10,947 bases of DNA from Pseudomonadota bacterium (GTDB lineage: Bacteria > Pseudomonadota > Alphaproteobacteria > Acetobacterales > Acetobacteraceae): NCBI GenBank assembly GCA_021784255.1, contig JAJXSZ010000074.1, positions 1 through 10,947 on the forward strand, given 5' to 3'. The translations under genes and the position numbers were made by a program. How positions within the stretch are numbered: position 1 is the stretch's first letter; each line of letters starts with the position of its first letter. Below, one piece after another: positions 1-6,799 of the stretch. Below the pieces are notes generated by a model, which had not been told where the DNA came from, ran no database searches, and was given only the letters and a program-made list of their open reading frames with translations.

Positions 1-621
1 GTCGCCCGCCATCGCGGCCGCGAGATCGTCGCGGTAGTGGTCGGCCAGCAGCAGGGCGCGGGGCGTGCCGTCGATCTCGAGCCGCAGCAACAGCGGCTGG
101 CCCGGCCGCGCCGCGTCGCGTGCCCAGCCCGACGCGCCGGCGGGGCAGGCCTCGTCGATGGCGCCCTCCGGCGGTCCGGCCGGCGGCAGGCGTGTTGCCG
201 CCAGGGCTTCCACCAGCCCCGGCAGGAGCGCCTCGGGCGCCAGGGCCGCGAACGGCGCGTCGAGATGGAGTTCCACGATGTCGATGCGGTCCGGCGGCGT
301 GACCCGGCGGATCGCGATTCCGTCCACGAGAAAGCGCGCCGGCGCGCCCAGCCCCTCCGCGAGCGGCAGCACCTGGTCCGGCGCCACCAAGAGATCGGTC
401 GAGGGCATTCCGGCGCCGAGGCTGCCTGCGGCAACCGCCACCCACCAGGCGGCACGGCCCGCGATATCGCGGGCGATCACGAGGCGCGCCGCCTGTTGCA
501 CCCGCCGCTCGCAGCCGGGCCCGATCGCCAAGACGTCACCAGGCTCGACCGTCAGCGCCGGGCGCGTGCCGCCGCGCGTGGCGACCTCGCAGCCGGCAGC
601 GATGCGCAGCACCGGGCTCAT
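1..621 (-). CDS. Degenerate Hint-domain protein, partial (3' end beyond window)
   Basis: This reading frame is open from an ATG at 619-621 to the left edge, giving 207 residues with no stop. I translated it by hand. Its ATG overlaps the TGA of the upstream protease gene (ATGA, 618-621), so translational coupling is likely. Residues about 14-130 align by eye with the Hint domain of that neighbour: a PGDV turn near 27-30, then LLVAPDQVLP at 77-86 opposite LVVSPLHALW, then IRRVTPPDR and IVELHLD. The neighbour's catalytic Cys501 falls opposite Arg6 and its conserved His580 opposite Gln83, so the domain looks catalytically dead. Residues 164-207 (GWARDAARPG, then HYRDDLAAA) match the same C-terminal domain found in the protease. 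No signal peptide or membrane segment is visible. The function is unknown; a partner, inhibitor or chaperone of the protease is inference only. Confidence 0.8.
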   Translation of the reverse strand, partial: MSPVLRIAAGCEVATRGGTRPALTVEPGDVLAIGPGCERRVQQAARLVIARDIAGRAAWWVAVAAGSLGAGMPSTDLLVAPDQVLPLAEGLGAPARFLVDGIAIRRVTPPDRIDIVELHLDAPFAALAPEALLPGLVEALAATRLPPAGPPEGAIDEACPAGASGWARDAARPGQPLLLRLEIDGTPRALLLADHYRDDLAAAMAGD

Positions 622-2930
622 GCAGCGAGCAACTGCCCGTCCGGCAGATAGAGCCGCGGCGCCCTGCCGCCGGCGCGCTTGAGGTAGAAGCCGAGGCAGC
701 CGTCGCCCATGCCCGCCGCGGCAAGGTCCTCGCGGAAGCTGGCGGCGAGCAGCACGGGAGGTGCGGCCTCGGCGTCCGCGCCTTCCACGCGAAGCAGCGC
801 GGGCTCCAGCGGGTTCGCTTCGTTCATGGCCCAGCCGATCATCAGGTCCGGGCCATCCTGGTCGAGATGGCCGGTCCAGCGGCCGTTGCCAGCAGCGGGG
901 CCGCGCCCGAGCCGCGCGCGGATCGCCGCCAGCGCCGGGTCGTCACCGCCGATCCGCCGACCGCACTGTTCCTGCGGCCCGCCTGCCGGCGCTTCCGCTG
1001 CGTTCTCGAACATCCAGCGTGATTCGAGATCAATGAAACTCTCCGCCGGCGCACCCTCCGCCAGTAGCACGTCGTGACGATCGAGTTCGACATGCACGTA
1101 ATCGAAGCCGTCAGGTGGTGCCAGGCGGCGGATGGTGCTGCCGTTGACCAGCAGCTCGGCCGGCACCAGCACGCCGTCGAACCAGAGCGCATGCAGCGGT
1201 GAGACCACCAGCGGGCGGCGCGGGCAATCGGGCCCGAGCGCGCCGGGCGCGATGCGGATCGGCCGGCGCGAGGGGTCGGCGGCGAAGACGTCGCCGGTCA
1301 CATGCCGCCGCCCGAGCCAGCGCACGCGCGCCGCCTCGCCGGCCAGCGTGCGCACCAGGTCGCCCGCTCGCAGCGACCCGGCCTCGACGTCGCCGTCCGG
1401 GGTCGCGATGCGCGTGGAGGGCGCGTAGCAGGCGTTGAAAACCATGTTCTGGACATTGACCAGCGTATCGACGGTCGTGCCCATGGAAACGGTGGTGGTG
1501 GCGCTGTTCACCACGTGGATCGCGTAATCGGATTTCGGGTCCGTGAAGACGGCGGTGTTGCCCAGGCCCTGGCCGATCAGCATGTCGGAGTCGCCGTTGA
1601 CCCAGAATGTCGTGCCGCCGGTGGTGCCGATCGCGGTGTCCACCGCGACACCCGGATAGATGCCGATATTGTCCTTCATGCCGGCGGCGGAGGAGAAATA
1701 ACCGGGCCGCAGGTCGATCGTGGCCGAGGTCGTGAACCCGGAGAGGTCCAGCGTGTTTTTCGTCCCGGTGTCGAAAATCGTCACCACCGGATGGGTGTTG
1801 ACGGTGAAGTCGAAGGTTTGCAGCTTGGTATTGTTGTGAAAGCCGAAGATCTGTCCGCCGGACAGCGCGCTGCTGGTCGGCGCGCCATAGAGCCGTTGCG
1901 CAGCCGCGATATCGGTGAACATCGGCGTCGTCGGGTAGTATTGCGTACCGCCTATTTTCTGATTCGAGCTGTCGAAATACGACATGATCGAATACTGTCG
2001 TAGATCGTAGCTGCCGTTCTGGTTGACGGCAGAGCCGTTGTAGGGCCCGTCATGGCCGAGGCCGAGCATGTGCCCTTCCTCGTGCACCACCGTCTCAGGC
2101 CCGTAAGCCTGAACATACGAATAGGAGTCGAGCGACTGCCAGCCGTAGGTCGTGGTGTCGATCGCCGTCTGCGCCGCATACATCACGCCTTCGGTGTAGG
2201 AGGCGTAGGTGCCGCTGCCGGACCCGTAGTTATAGAGCGGCAGCGTATCGGCGCCGCTACCCGATGACCCACGGCTGATGATGTACTCGGCGCTGCTGCT
2301 CGAGGAGACGTATTGGAACTTGATGTTCGCTACATCCGACCAGAGCGACAGGCCCTGCTCGAAGGCGGTCTGTTCGGCCGCCGTCCAGTTCGATGCCGGG
2401 TCGAAATAGACGTCGACCGTCGGCGCCTGACCGGCGACCGCCGCGGTCCAGTGATGGGCGACGCCGTTCGAGCCGCTATAGGACGGCGCGCTGGTGTTGT
2501 CGTTCCAGGAGGCGAAGGAAGGGTCGGTGTTGGTATCGGCGAGGTTGCCGCTCGCATCCACCCCCGAGACATAGGTCACGAGCGAGAGTTCAGTGGCCGA
2601 AAGCGTGGTGCCGAGCGGAACACTGCCCAGACTGGATTGGGCGAGTGACGCCTGACCCAGCGGTGCCGCGTTCTGACCGGCCAGGGCGGTATCGAGGGCC
2701 GACGGCCCGGCAAACGCGTCCGCAACGAAGGACGGGGCCGCGCTCGCCGGCCCACCCACCTCGCCGAACCAAACGGCCGGCGCGGCCGCGGGATCGGTCA
2801 GATCGAGCAGCCCGGATTGGCCGCCGGGCGGGTGATGCCGTGGCGGTTGAATGTGGGATTCCAAGCCATGCCCGGAATCCGGACGGGAGGCGCTGCCGCT
2901 GCGAAACAGCGCGCCAGTAGCGATTGGCAA
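618..2930 (-). CDS. Serralysin-type M10 zinc metalloprotease fused to a Hint domain
   Basis: Predicted secreted zinc endopeptidase with a self-processing module. The zinc site HEEGHMLGLGH lies at residues 283-293 and fits HExxHxxGxxH; the Met-turn SIMSY lies at 314-318, with Tyr318 in the position of the serralysin zinc-ligand tyrosine. Residues about 385-500 resemble the beta-rich C-terminal region of serralysins (DLSGF, IDLRPGYFSS, DTLVNVQNMVF), but I see no GGxGxDxux RTX repeats. A Hint domain runs from Cys501 to about 643 (CYAPSTRIATPDG, RAGDLV, SPLH at 577-580, ELDRHDVLLAEG). A further domain at about 698-770 (GWAMNEANP, FREDLAAAGMGDG) recurs in the downstream gene. There is no Sec signal, in keeping with type I secretion of serralysins. 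The start is uncertain: the frame opens with TTG at 2930, has no good ribosome binding site and no ATG before residue 250. It heads a two-gene unit with the degenerate Hint protein. Confidence 0.88.
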   Translation of the reverse strand: MPIATGALFRSGSASRPDSGHGLESHIQPPRHHPPGGQSGLLDLTDPAAAPAVWFGEVGGPASAAPSFVADAFAGPSALDTALAGQNAAPLGQASLAQSSLGSVPLGTTLSATELSLVTYVSGVDASGNLADTNTDPSFASWNDNTSAPSYSGSNGVAHHWTAAVAGQAPTVDVYFDPASNWTAAEQTAFEQGLSLWSDVANIKFQYVSSSSSAEYIISRGSSGSGADTLPLYNYGSGSGTYASYTEGVMYAAQTAIDTTTYGWQSLDSYSYVQAYGPETVVHEEGHMLGLGHDGPYNGSAVNQNGSYDLRQYSIMSYFDSSNQKIGGTQYYPTTPMFTDIAAAQRLYGAPTSSALSGGQIFGFHNNTKLQTFDFTVNTHPVVTIFDTGTKNTLDLSGFTTSATIDLRPGYFSSAAGMKDNIGIYPGVAVDTAIGTTGGTTFWVNGDSDMLIGQGLGNTAVFTDPKSDYAIHVVNSATTTVSMGTTVDTLVNVQNMVFNACYAPSTRIATPDGDVEAGSLRAGDLVRTLAGEAARVRWLGRRHVTGDVFAADPSRRPIRIAPGALGPDCPRRPLVVSPLHALWFDGVLVPAELLVNGSTIRRLAPPDGFDYVHVELDRHDVLLAEGAPAESFIDLESRWMFENAAEAPAGGPQEQCGRRIGGDDPALAAIRARLGRGPAAGNGRWTGHLDQDGPDLMIGWAMNEANPLEPALLRVEGADAEAAPPVLLAASFREDLAAAGMGDGCLGFYLKRAGGRAPRLYLPDGQLLAA

Positions 2931-3291
2931 GGGACACGCACCTGAATGGGGGTCTCGGGCGGCCTTATGCCAGCGTCACGCTAACTGCGCGTAAAACCGC
3001 GCGTTGGCGTTGCAACAAACAGGCCGGCGCCACCCCGTGCGCGAGTGTTGCCATAGCGCAACCACCACCCTGGATGTCAAGGAAAATTAAGCGCCGTCTC
3101 CCTGGCAGCGACTGACTGTATCATCCGGGCATCATCCGATTGGCGCCGGATCGTCATCAGGCGTCGTTAGAATAATCATTGCGTTAACCATACGCGCCGC
3201 GACGCTGCCGATCGCCGGCGATTGCCTGGGTCGCGAAGCCCGGCGATCATGGCTGGCGCGCACGATGCGCAAGATCCACGGGAGATTGTCC
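2931..3291. other. Gene-free divergent intergenic region
   Basis: I see no credible gene here; the short frames lack ribosome binding sites and family resemblance. It should hold the promoters of the protease unit (leftward) and the phosphoesterase (rightward). Visible elements are an 8-bp palindrome GTTGCAAC at 3009-3016, a related GTTGC-N6-GCAAC at 3047-3062, a leftward TTGACA at 3075-3080, an AT-rich island at 3163-3193 containing TAGAAT at 3168-3173, and a perfect 12-bp palindrome ATCGCCGGCGAT at 3211-3222. Confidence 0.6.
3056..3080 (-). promoter_or_regulatory. Candidate promoter of the protease unit
   Basis: On the minus strand there is a perfect -35 hexamer TTGACA (3075-3080 on the plus strand). 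The best -10-like sequence downstream, TATGGC, lies 19 bases away and matches only three of six consensus positions. The inverted repeat GTTGC-N6-GCAAC at 3047-3062 would overlap that -10 and could be an operator. The implied untranslated leader to the TTG at 2930 is about 120 bases. The evidence is weak. Confidence 0.25.
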
Positions 3292-4125
3292 TTGATCCTG
3301 ATCCAGATGACAGACCTGCATGTCCGTCCGCATGGCATGCCCCTTGCGCGCGTGGGCGAAACCAACATGCTCACGGAGCGTGCGCTGCGCGCCGTGCGCG
3401 CCTTCGTGCCGCGCCCCGCAGCGCTGCTCATCAGCGGCGATCTTACCGATAACGGCCTGCCCACGGAGTACGAGGAGCTGGCTTCCCTGCTGCGCCGGAC
3501 GATCGATCTGCCCACTTACATGATCCCCGGCAACCACGACCGGCGCGAGGAGCTGAAGCGGCAGATGGCCGACTGGCCAGGTATCGGCGACGATCCGGAA
3601 TTCGTGCAATACACGGTCGATCACCTGCCGGTCCGCCTGGTGATGCTCGACACCGCGATGCCGCACAGCAGCGCCGGCGAGCTGTGCGAGAGGCGCATGC
3701 GCTGGCTCGACGCGACGCTCGCGGCCGAGCCGCACAAGCCGACGCTGATTGCCATGCACCACCCGCCGTTTCTCACGGGCATCGGCCACATGGACCGGAT
3801 TCCGCTCAGGAACTGGCGGGAATTCCAGGGATTGCTGGCACGCCATCGGCAAGTGATCCGCGTCGTCTGCGGCCACGACCACCGGCCCATCATCACCCAG
3901 GTTGCGCACACGATCGGCTGCATCGGCCCCTCGGTCGCGCATCAGGTGGAGCTCGATCTCGGCCCGCATCAGGCGCCGTTGTGGAACCTCGAGCCCCCGG
4001 CTTACCTGGTGCATTACTGGAGTGAAACGACTGGCCTCGTCACCCACATGGGTTATGTCGAGAACTACCCCGGGCCCTATCCGTTCCTGCTCGACCCCGA
4101 CTATCCAGGCCTGCCATCGCGCTGA
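3292..4125 (+). CDS. Calcineurin-like metallophosphoesterase, probable class III cyclic-nucleotide phosphodiesterase
   Basis: Predicted cytoplasmic dimetal phosphoesterase; close relatives (CpdA type) hydrolyse cAMP, but the substrate cannot be fixed from sequence. Numbered from an upstream ATG at 3265, all metal-site motifs are present: TDLH at 16-19 (Asp17, His19), GDLTDNG at 58-64, GNHD at 89-92, HH at 165-166 and GHDH at 203-206. I prefer the TTG at 3292. It is preceded by GGGAG at a 7-base spacing and gives a protein opening MILIQMTDLH, which is how the family normally begins. The ATG at 3265 has no ribosome binding site and would add nine residues. The chosen frame has 277 residues, a normal length for the family. 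The gene stands alone, divergent from the protease and convergent with the MFS gene. Confidence 0.88.
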   Translation: MILIQMTDLHVRPHGMPLARVGETNMLTERALRAVRAFVPRPAALLISGDLTDNGLPTEYEELASLLRRTIDLPTYMIPGNHDRREELKRQMADWPGIGDDPEFVQYTVDHLPVRLVMLDTAMPHSSAGELCERRMRWLDATLAAEPHKPTLIAMHHPPFLTGIGHMDRIPLRNWREFQGLLARHRQVIRVVCGHDHRPIITQVAHTIGCIGPSVAHQVELDLGPHQAPLWNLEPPAYLVHYWSETTGLVTHMGYVENYPGPYPFLLDPDYPGLPSR

Positions 4126-4187
4126 GCCGGCGCGCGGGGCCGGTTCGGGATCGGAGCGCCGCAACCCAGACCGACCGGGCCCAGCCC

Positions 4188-4209
4188 GACCGGGCCCGAC
4201 GCCCCGGTC
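4188..4209. terminator. Candidate bidirectional hairpin between convergent genes
   Basis: GACCGGG at 4188-4194 can pair with CCCGGTC at 4203-4209 around an 8-base loop. A second GACCGGG at 4173-4179 and two more CCCGGTC copies (4216-4222, 4229-4235) allow alternative stems. It lies between the convergent phosphoesterase and MFS genes, where a shared terminator would fit. There is no T-tract on either strand, so intrinsic termination is doubtful. Confidence 0.3.
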
Positions 4210-4236
4210 AGACGCCCCGGTCAGACGCCCCGGTCA
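4198..4236. repeat. Three perfect 13-bp tandem repeats (GACGCCCCGGTCA)
   Basis: Units occupy 4198-4210, 4211-4223 and 4224-4236 with no mismatch. On the minus strand each unit contains TGA, and because 13 is not a multiple of three, the copies place a stop in all three minus-strand frames. The last unit supplies the stop codon of the MFS gene. Just upstream, CGACCGGGCCC is also directly repeated (4172-4182 and 4187-4197). Confidence 0.9.
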
Positions 4237-5505
4237 GACCGCGAGCCGGGCGCCGCGCCGGACGGCGATCGCCGCTCCGGCCGCCAGCAGGCAGGCTGCG
4301 CCGGCCGCCGCGAAGGCCGGGATATAGGTCCCGAAGGCGTCGCGCGCGACGCCGGCGCCGATCGCGGCCGTCGCGGCCCCCAGCTGATGCGCCGCGAAGG
4401 CCCAGCCGAACACCAGGGGCCCGCGCTCGCGGTCCAGCACCTGGCCGGCCAGCCGCGCCGTGGGCGGCACGGTGGCGACCCAATCCAGGCCATAGAACAC
4501 CGCGAAGGCGGACAGGCCGACGACGCTGAAATGGAGGAACGGCAGCATCAGCAGCGAGAGCCCGCGCAACCCGTAATACCAGAACAGCAGTGCCCGGTTG
4601 TCGACGCGGTCGGACAACCAGCCGCTGGCGATGGTGCCGACGAAGTCGAACGCGCCCATTATCGCCAGCACGCTCGCTGCGGCGACGTCCGTCATCCCGA
4701 AGTCATGGCAGAGCGGAATGAAATGCGTCTGCACCAGCCCGTTGGTGGAGAAGCCGCAGACGAAGAAGGTCGCAAAGAGGAGCCAGAACAGGGGCCGCGA
4801 GGAGGCATCGGCGAGGGCGTTGAAGCTCGCTTGCAGGGCACCCTCGCGCGGCGGCGGCGGCGCCACGACGTCGTGCGCGCCGTAAGCCGCGAGACCCAGG
4901 CTGCCGGGGTGGTCGGCGCCGAACAGCACCACCAGCACCAGGCACAGCACGCAGGCCAAGGTTGCCGGCAGCAGCGCCTCGCGCCAGCCGATATGGTCGG
5001 AGATCCAGGCGGCGATGGGCAGGAAGATGAGCTGTCCGGTGGCATTCGCCGCGGTCAGCAGCCCGAGCACGAGACCCCGCCTGGTGTGGAACCAGCGCGA
5101 GACCACGCTCGCCGCGAGCACCATCGCGGTCATGCCGGTCGCCACGCCCACCAGCACACCCCAGGCGAGCCAGAGCTGCCACAGCGCCGTCATCCGGCTC
5201 GCGATCGCCACGCCGGCCACGATCAGGCTGACCGCCACCGCCACCACCTGGCGGATGCCGTAGCGGCCGATCAGCGCCGCGGCGAAGGGGGCGGTGACGC
5301 CGAACAGCACCAGCCGCAACGCCAGCGGGCCGGAGACGGCGGCCGTGTCCCAGCCGAATTCATGGCGCAACGGGACGATGAGGATGCCCGGCATGCCCAG
5401 CGCCGCCGCGGTGGACAGCGTGGTGAGGAAGGTGATGGCGGCCATGACCCACCCGTAATGCAGGCCATGACGGGCCAACGCGGGGGCAAGACGGGTTGCG
5501 AACAT
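4234..5505 (-). CDS. Major facilitator superfamily transporter
   Basis: A 423-residue inner-membrane transporter with about 12 hydrophobic segments, the first at about residues 18-38. The usual MFS signature between segments 8 and 9 is clear (GWLSDRVDNR at 295-304); the first-half counterpart is degenerate (GRYGIRQ at 80-86). A longer polar loop at about 198-237 marks the central break between the two six-helix halves. The overall style resembles the monocarboxylate/oxalate-formate antiporter-like branch, but the substrate and direction are unknown. The ATG at 5503-5505 is well supported: GAGGA lies six bases upstream. The gene follows the TetR-family gene on the same strand after 51 bases and is probably in the same transcript, controlled by that regulator. 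The stop lies in the last of three 13-bp repeats. Confidence 0.93.
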   Translation of the reverse strand: MFATRLAPALARHGLHYGWVMAAITFLTTLSTAAALGMPGILIVPLRHEFGWDTAAVSGPLALRLVLFGVTAPFAAALIGRYGIRQVVAVAVSLIVAGVAIASRMTALWQLWLAWGVLVGVATGMTAMVLAASVVSRWFHTRRGLVLGLLTAANATGQLIFLPIAAWISDHIGWREALLPATLACVLCLVLVVLFGADHPGSLGLAAYGAHDVVAPPPPREGALQASFNALADASSRPLFWLLFATFFVCGFSTNGLVQTHFIPLCHDFGMTDVAAASVLAIMGAFDFVGTIASGWLSDRVDNRALLFWYYGLRGLSLLMLPFLHFSVVGLSAFAVFYGLDWVATVPPTARLAGQVLDRERGPLVFGWAFAAHQLGAATAAIGAGVARDAFGTYIPAFAAAGAACLLAAGAAIAVRRGARLAV

Positions 5506-5556
5506 GCGGGGTCCTCAAGGGGTCCTAAGGTGAAAGATCGGAGGCGGGGCGACGCG

Positions 5557-6150
5557 TCAGAGCCGCGCTGCGGCGTAGGCGAGACGTCGTGCCGATTCCA
5601 ATGCCGCGTCGGAAGCGGCCTGGTGGCCGCGCAGCGCGCGGGCGAGAATCAGCCCGCCATTCATGGCGGACAGCGCGGCCATGGCGGCGCGCGCGCGGGC
5701 CGCGGGCGCGGTGGTCGCGGGCAGGGCGTTGGCGAGTTCCGCGGCGAGTGCCGCCGTGCCCTCCGCCAGGGCGTCGGCCAGGGCCCCGGGCGCGCGTGCC
5801 GCTTCCGGCCCGAGTGTCGCGATCGGGCAGCCATCGGCGGGGTTGTCGCGGTGCGCCGGGTGCAAATAGGCGTCGATCAGCGCGGCGAACGGATCCCGAC
5901 CGGCTTTGCGGGCCCGTTCCGCCCGCTCGCGCCAGCGATCGGCGGCGGCAAGCAGCGCATTGCGCAGCGCCGCGGCGGCCAGCGCCGCCTTGCCGGGAAA
6001 CCGGCTGTAGACGGCGCCATGGGTGAGGCCGGCGCTGCGCGCCACCTCGGCGACGCCGACGTCGTCGAAGCCGCGCTCGCGGAACAGGCGCTCGGCTGCG
6101 GCCAGGATGGCAGCGGTATGGTCTTCGTGGGTGAGGGCGGTGACGCGCAT
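5557..6150 (-). CDS. TetR/AcrR-family transcriptional regulator
   Basis: A 197-residue one-component repressor. The N-terminal helix-turn-helix spans about residues 10-55 (ILAAAERLFRERGF, then VAEVARSAGLTHGAVYSRF), which is classic TetR. The C-terminal ligand-binding part is Ala-rich and contains DGCPIATLGPEAAR at 106-119, a motif style seen in TetR members related to the nem-operon repressor type; the Cys at 108 could be a reactive sensor, but that is inference. It precedes the MFS gene on the same strand by 51 bases. A perfect 10-bp inverted repeat begins six bases upstream of the ATG and overlaps the predicted promoter, so autorepression with co-control of the transporter is likely. There is no Shine-Dalgarno sequence; the promoter position suggests a leaderless or nearly leaderless message. 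Confidence 0.93.
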   Translation of the reverse strand: MRVTALTHEDHTAAILAAAERLFRERGFDDVGVAEVARSAGLTHGAVYSRFPGKAALAAAALRNALLAAADRWRERAERARKAGRDPFAALIDAYLHPAHRDNPADGCPIATLGPEAARAPGALADALAEGTAALAAELANALPATTAPAARARAAMAALSAMNGGLILARALRGHQAASDAALESARRLAYAAARL

Positions 6151-6155
6151 GGTCG

Positions 6156-6180
6156 AATAATGATGGTCGTCATCATTATT
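6156..6180. promoter_or_regulatory. Palindromic TetR operator
   Basis: AATAATGATG at 6156-6165 and its exact reverse complement CATCATTATT at 6171-6180 flank a 5-base spacer, a perfect 10-bp inverted repeat. It is AT-rich in a roughly 70% GC background, lies directly upstream of a TetR-family gene and covers the -10 and most of the spacer of the predicted promoter. This is the arrangement expected for an autoregulating TetR repressor. Confidence 0.82.
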
Positions 6181-6185
6181 GTCAA
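6157..6185 (-). promoter_or_regulatory. Sigma-70-type promoter of the TetR-MFS unit
   Basis: On the minus strand a perfect -35 TTGACA (6180-6185) and a -10 CATTAT (6157-6162, four of six consensus bases) are separated by exactly 17 bases. The start codon at 6150 lies six bases beyond the -10, so transcription would begin at or within a base or two of the ATG. Confidence 0.7.
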
Positions 6186-6220
6186 TTGCCGCCCGGCACC
6201 GCGGCGAGGCGCAGACAGCG

Positions 6221-6799
6221 TCAGCGCCGGGTCAGAGCCAGCGGGATCTCGAACAACCCATCCTGGTGCCGAACCTCGGGCCAGCTGCGATCCGGCCAGC
6301 GCCACGCCGCCTGCGGCAGCAGGGTCTGCATGTCGGGAACCGGGCAATGGAAAGGCGGGCCACCCTCCCGCCCGGTCTGCAGGAACAGCGCCGCCAGCAC
6401 GCCGCCGGGCCGCAGCCAGCTGTGGAGCTGCCCGGCGTAGGCGGCCCGCTGGACCGGCGGCAGCGCGCAGAGGCAGGTCTGTTCGTAGATGGCGTCGAAC
6501 GGCTGGCCCGCGGGGAAAGACAGCACGTCGCCTTCGAGTGCTATGCCGCCCCTGGCTGCCAGCGCCGCGCGCTGGTGCGCGACCGCGGTCGGCGCGATGT
6601 CCAGCGTCGTCACCTGGAACCCGGCCTGGGCGAGGTGCAGGGGTTCGTGGCTGCGCCCGGCACCGGGCACGAGGATGCGGCATGGTTGCAGCGTGCCGTC
6701 CGCGAGCCAGGTCAGCAATGCCCGCGAAACGTCCTCGCGCTGCCAGCCGGTCTGGCCCTCCCGGTAGCGGAGTTCCCAAGTGTTCGGAGCGTCACTCAT
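6221..6799 (-). CDS. Thiopurine S-methyltransferase-like SAM-dependent methyltransferase
   Basis: A 192-residue class I SAM methyltransferase of the thiopurine methyltransferase-like family. Visible family features are WELRYREGQTGW at 8-19, the SAM-binding motif I ILVPGAGRSHE at 42-52, the acidic end of strand 2 in TLDIAPTAV at 65-73, CALPPVQRAAYA at 111-122 and the LRPGG turn at 129-133. The length is typical. Family members methylate sulfur, selenium or tellurium compounds, or halides; the substrate here is unknown. The start at 6797-6799 gives MSDAPNTWELRY, matching the usual family N-terminus, and overlaps the TGA of the YgfZ-like gene as ATGA, indicating translational coupling. The frame runs open further upstream, but only antisense to other genes. 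Confidence 0.9.
   Translation of the reverse strand: MSDAPNTWELRYREGQTGWQREDVSRALLTWLADGTLQPCRILVPGAGRSHEPLHLAQAGFQVTTLDIAPTAVAHQRAALAARGGIALEGDVLSFPAGQPFDAIYEQTCLCALPPVQRAAYAGQLHSWLRPGGVLAALFLQTGREGGPPFHCPVPDMQTLLPQAAWRWPDRSWPEVRHQDGLFEIPLALTRR

Noticed and set aside
1302..2003. A 233-residue plus-strand frame opposite the protease
   Set aside because: It lies wholly antisense to the zinc-protease/Hint gene and has no recognisable domain or ribosome binding site.
3140..3173. TTGGCG and TAGAAT as a promoter for the phosphoesterase
   Set aside because: The spacing is 22 bases, too long for a sigma-70 promoter; only the TAGAAT resemblance remains.
3247..4164. A 305-residue minus-strand frame opposite the phosphoesterase
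   Set aside because: The plus strand carries all five metallophosphoesterase motifs; the antisense frame is composition-driven.
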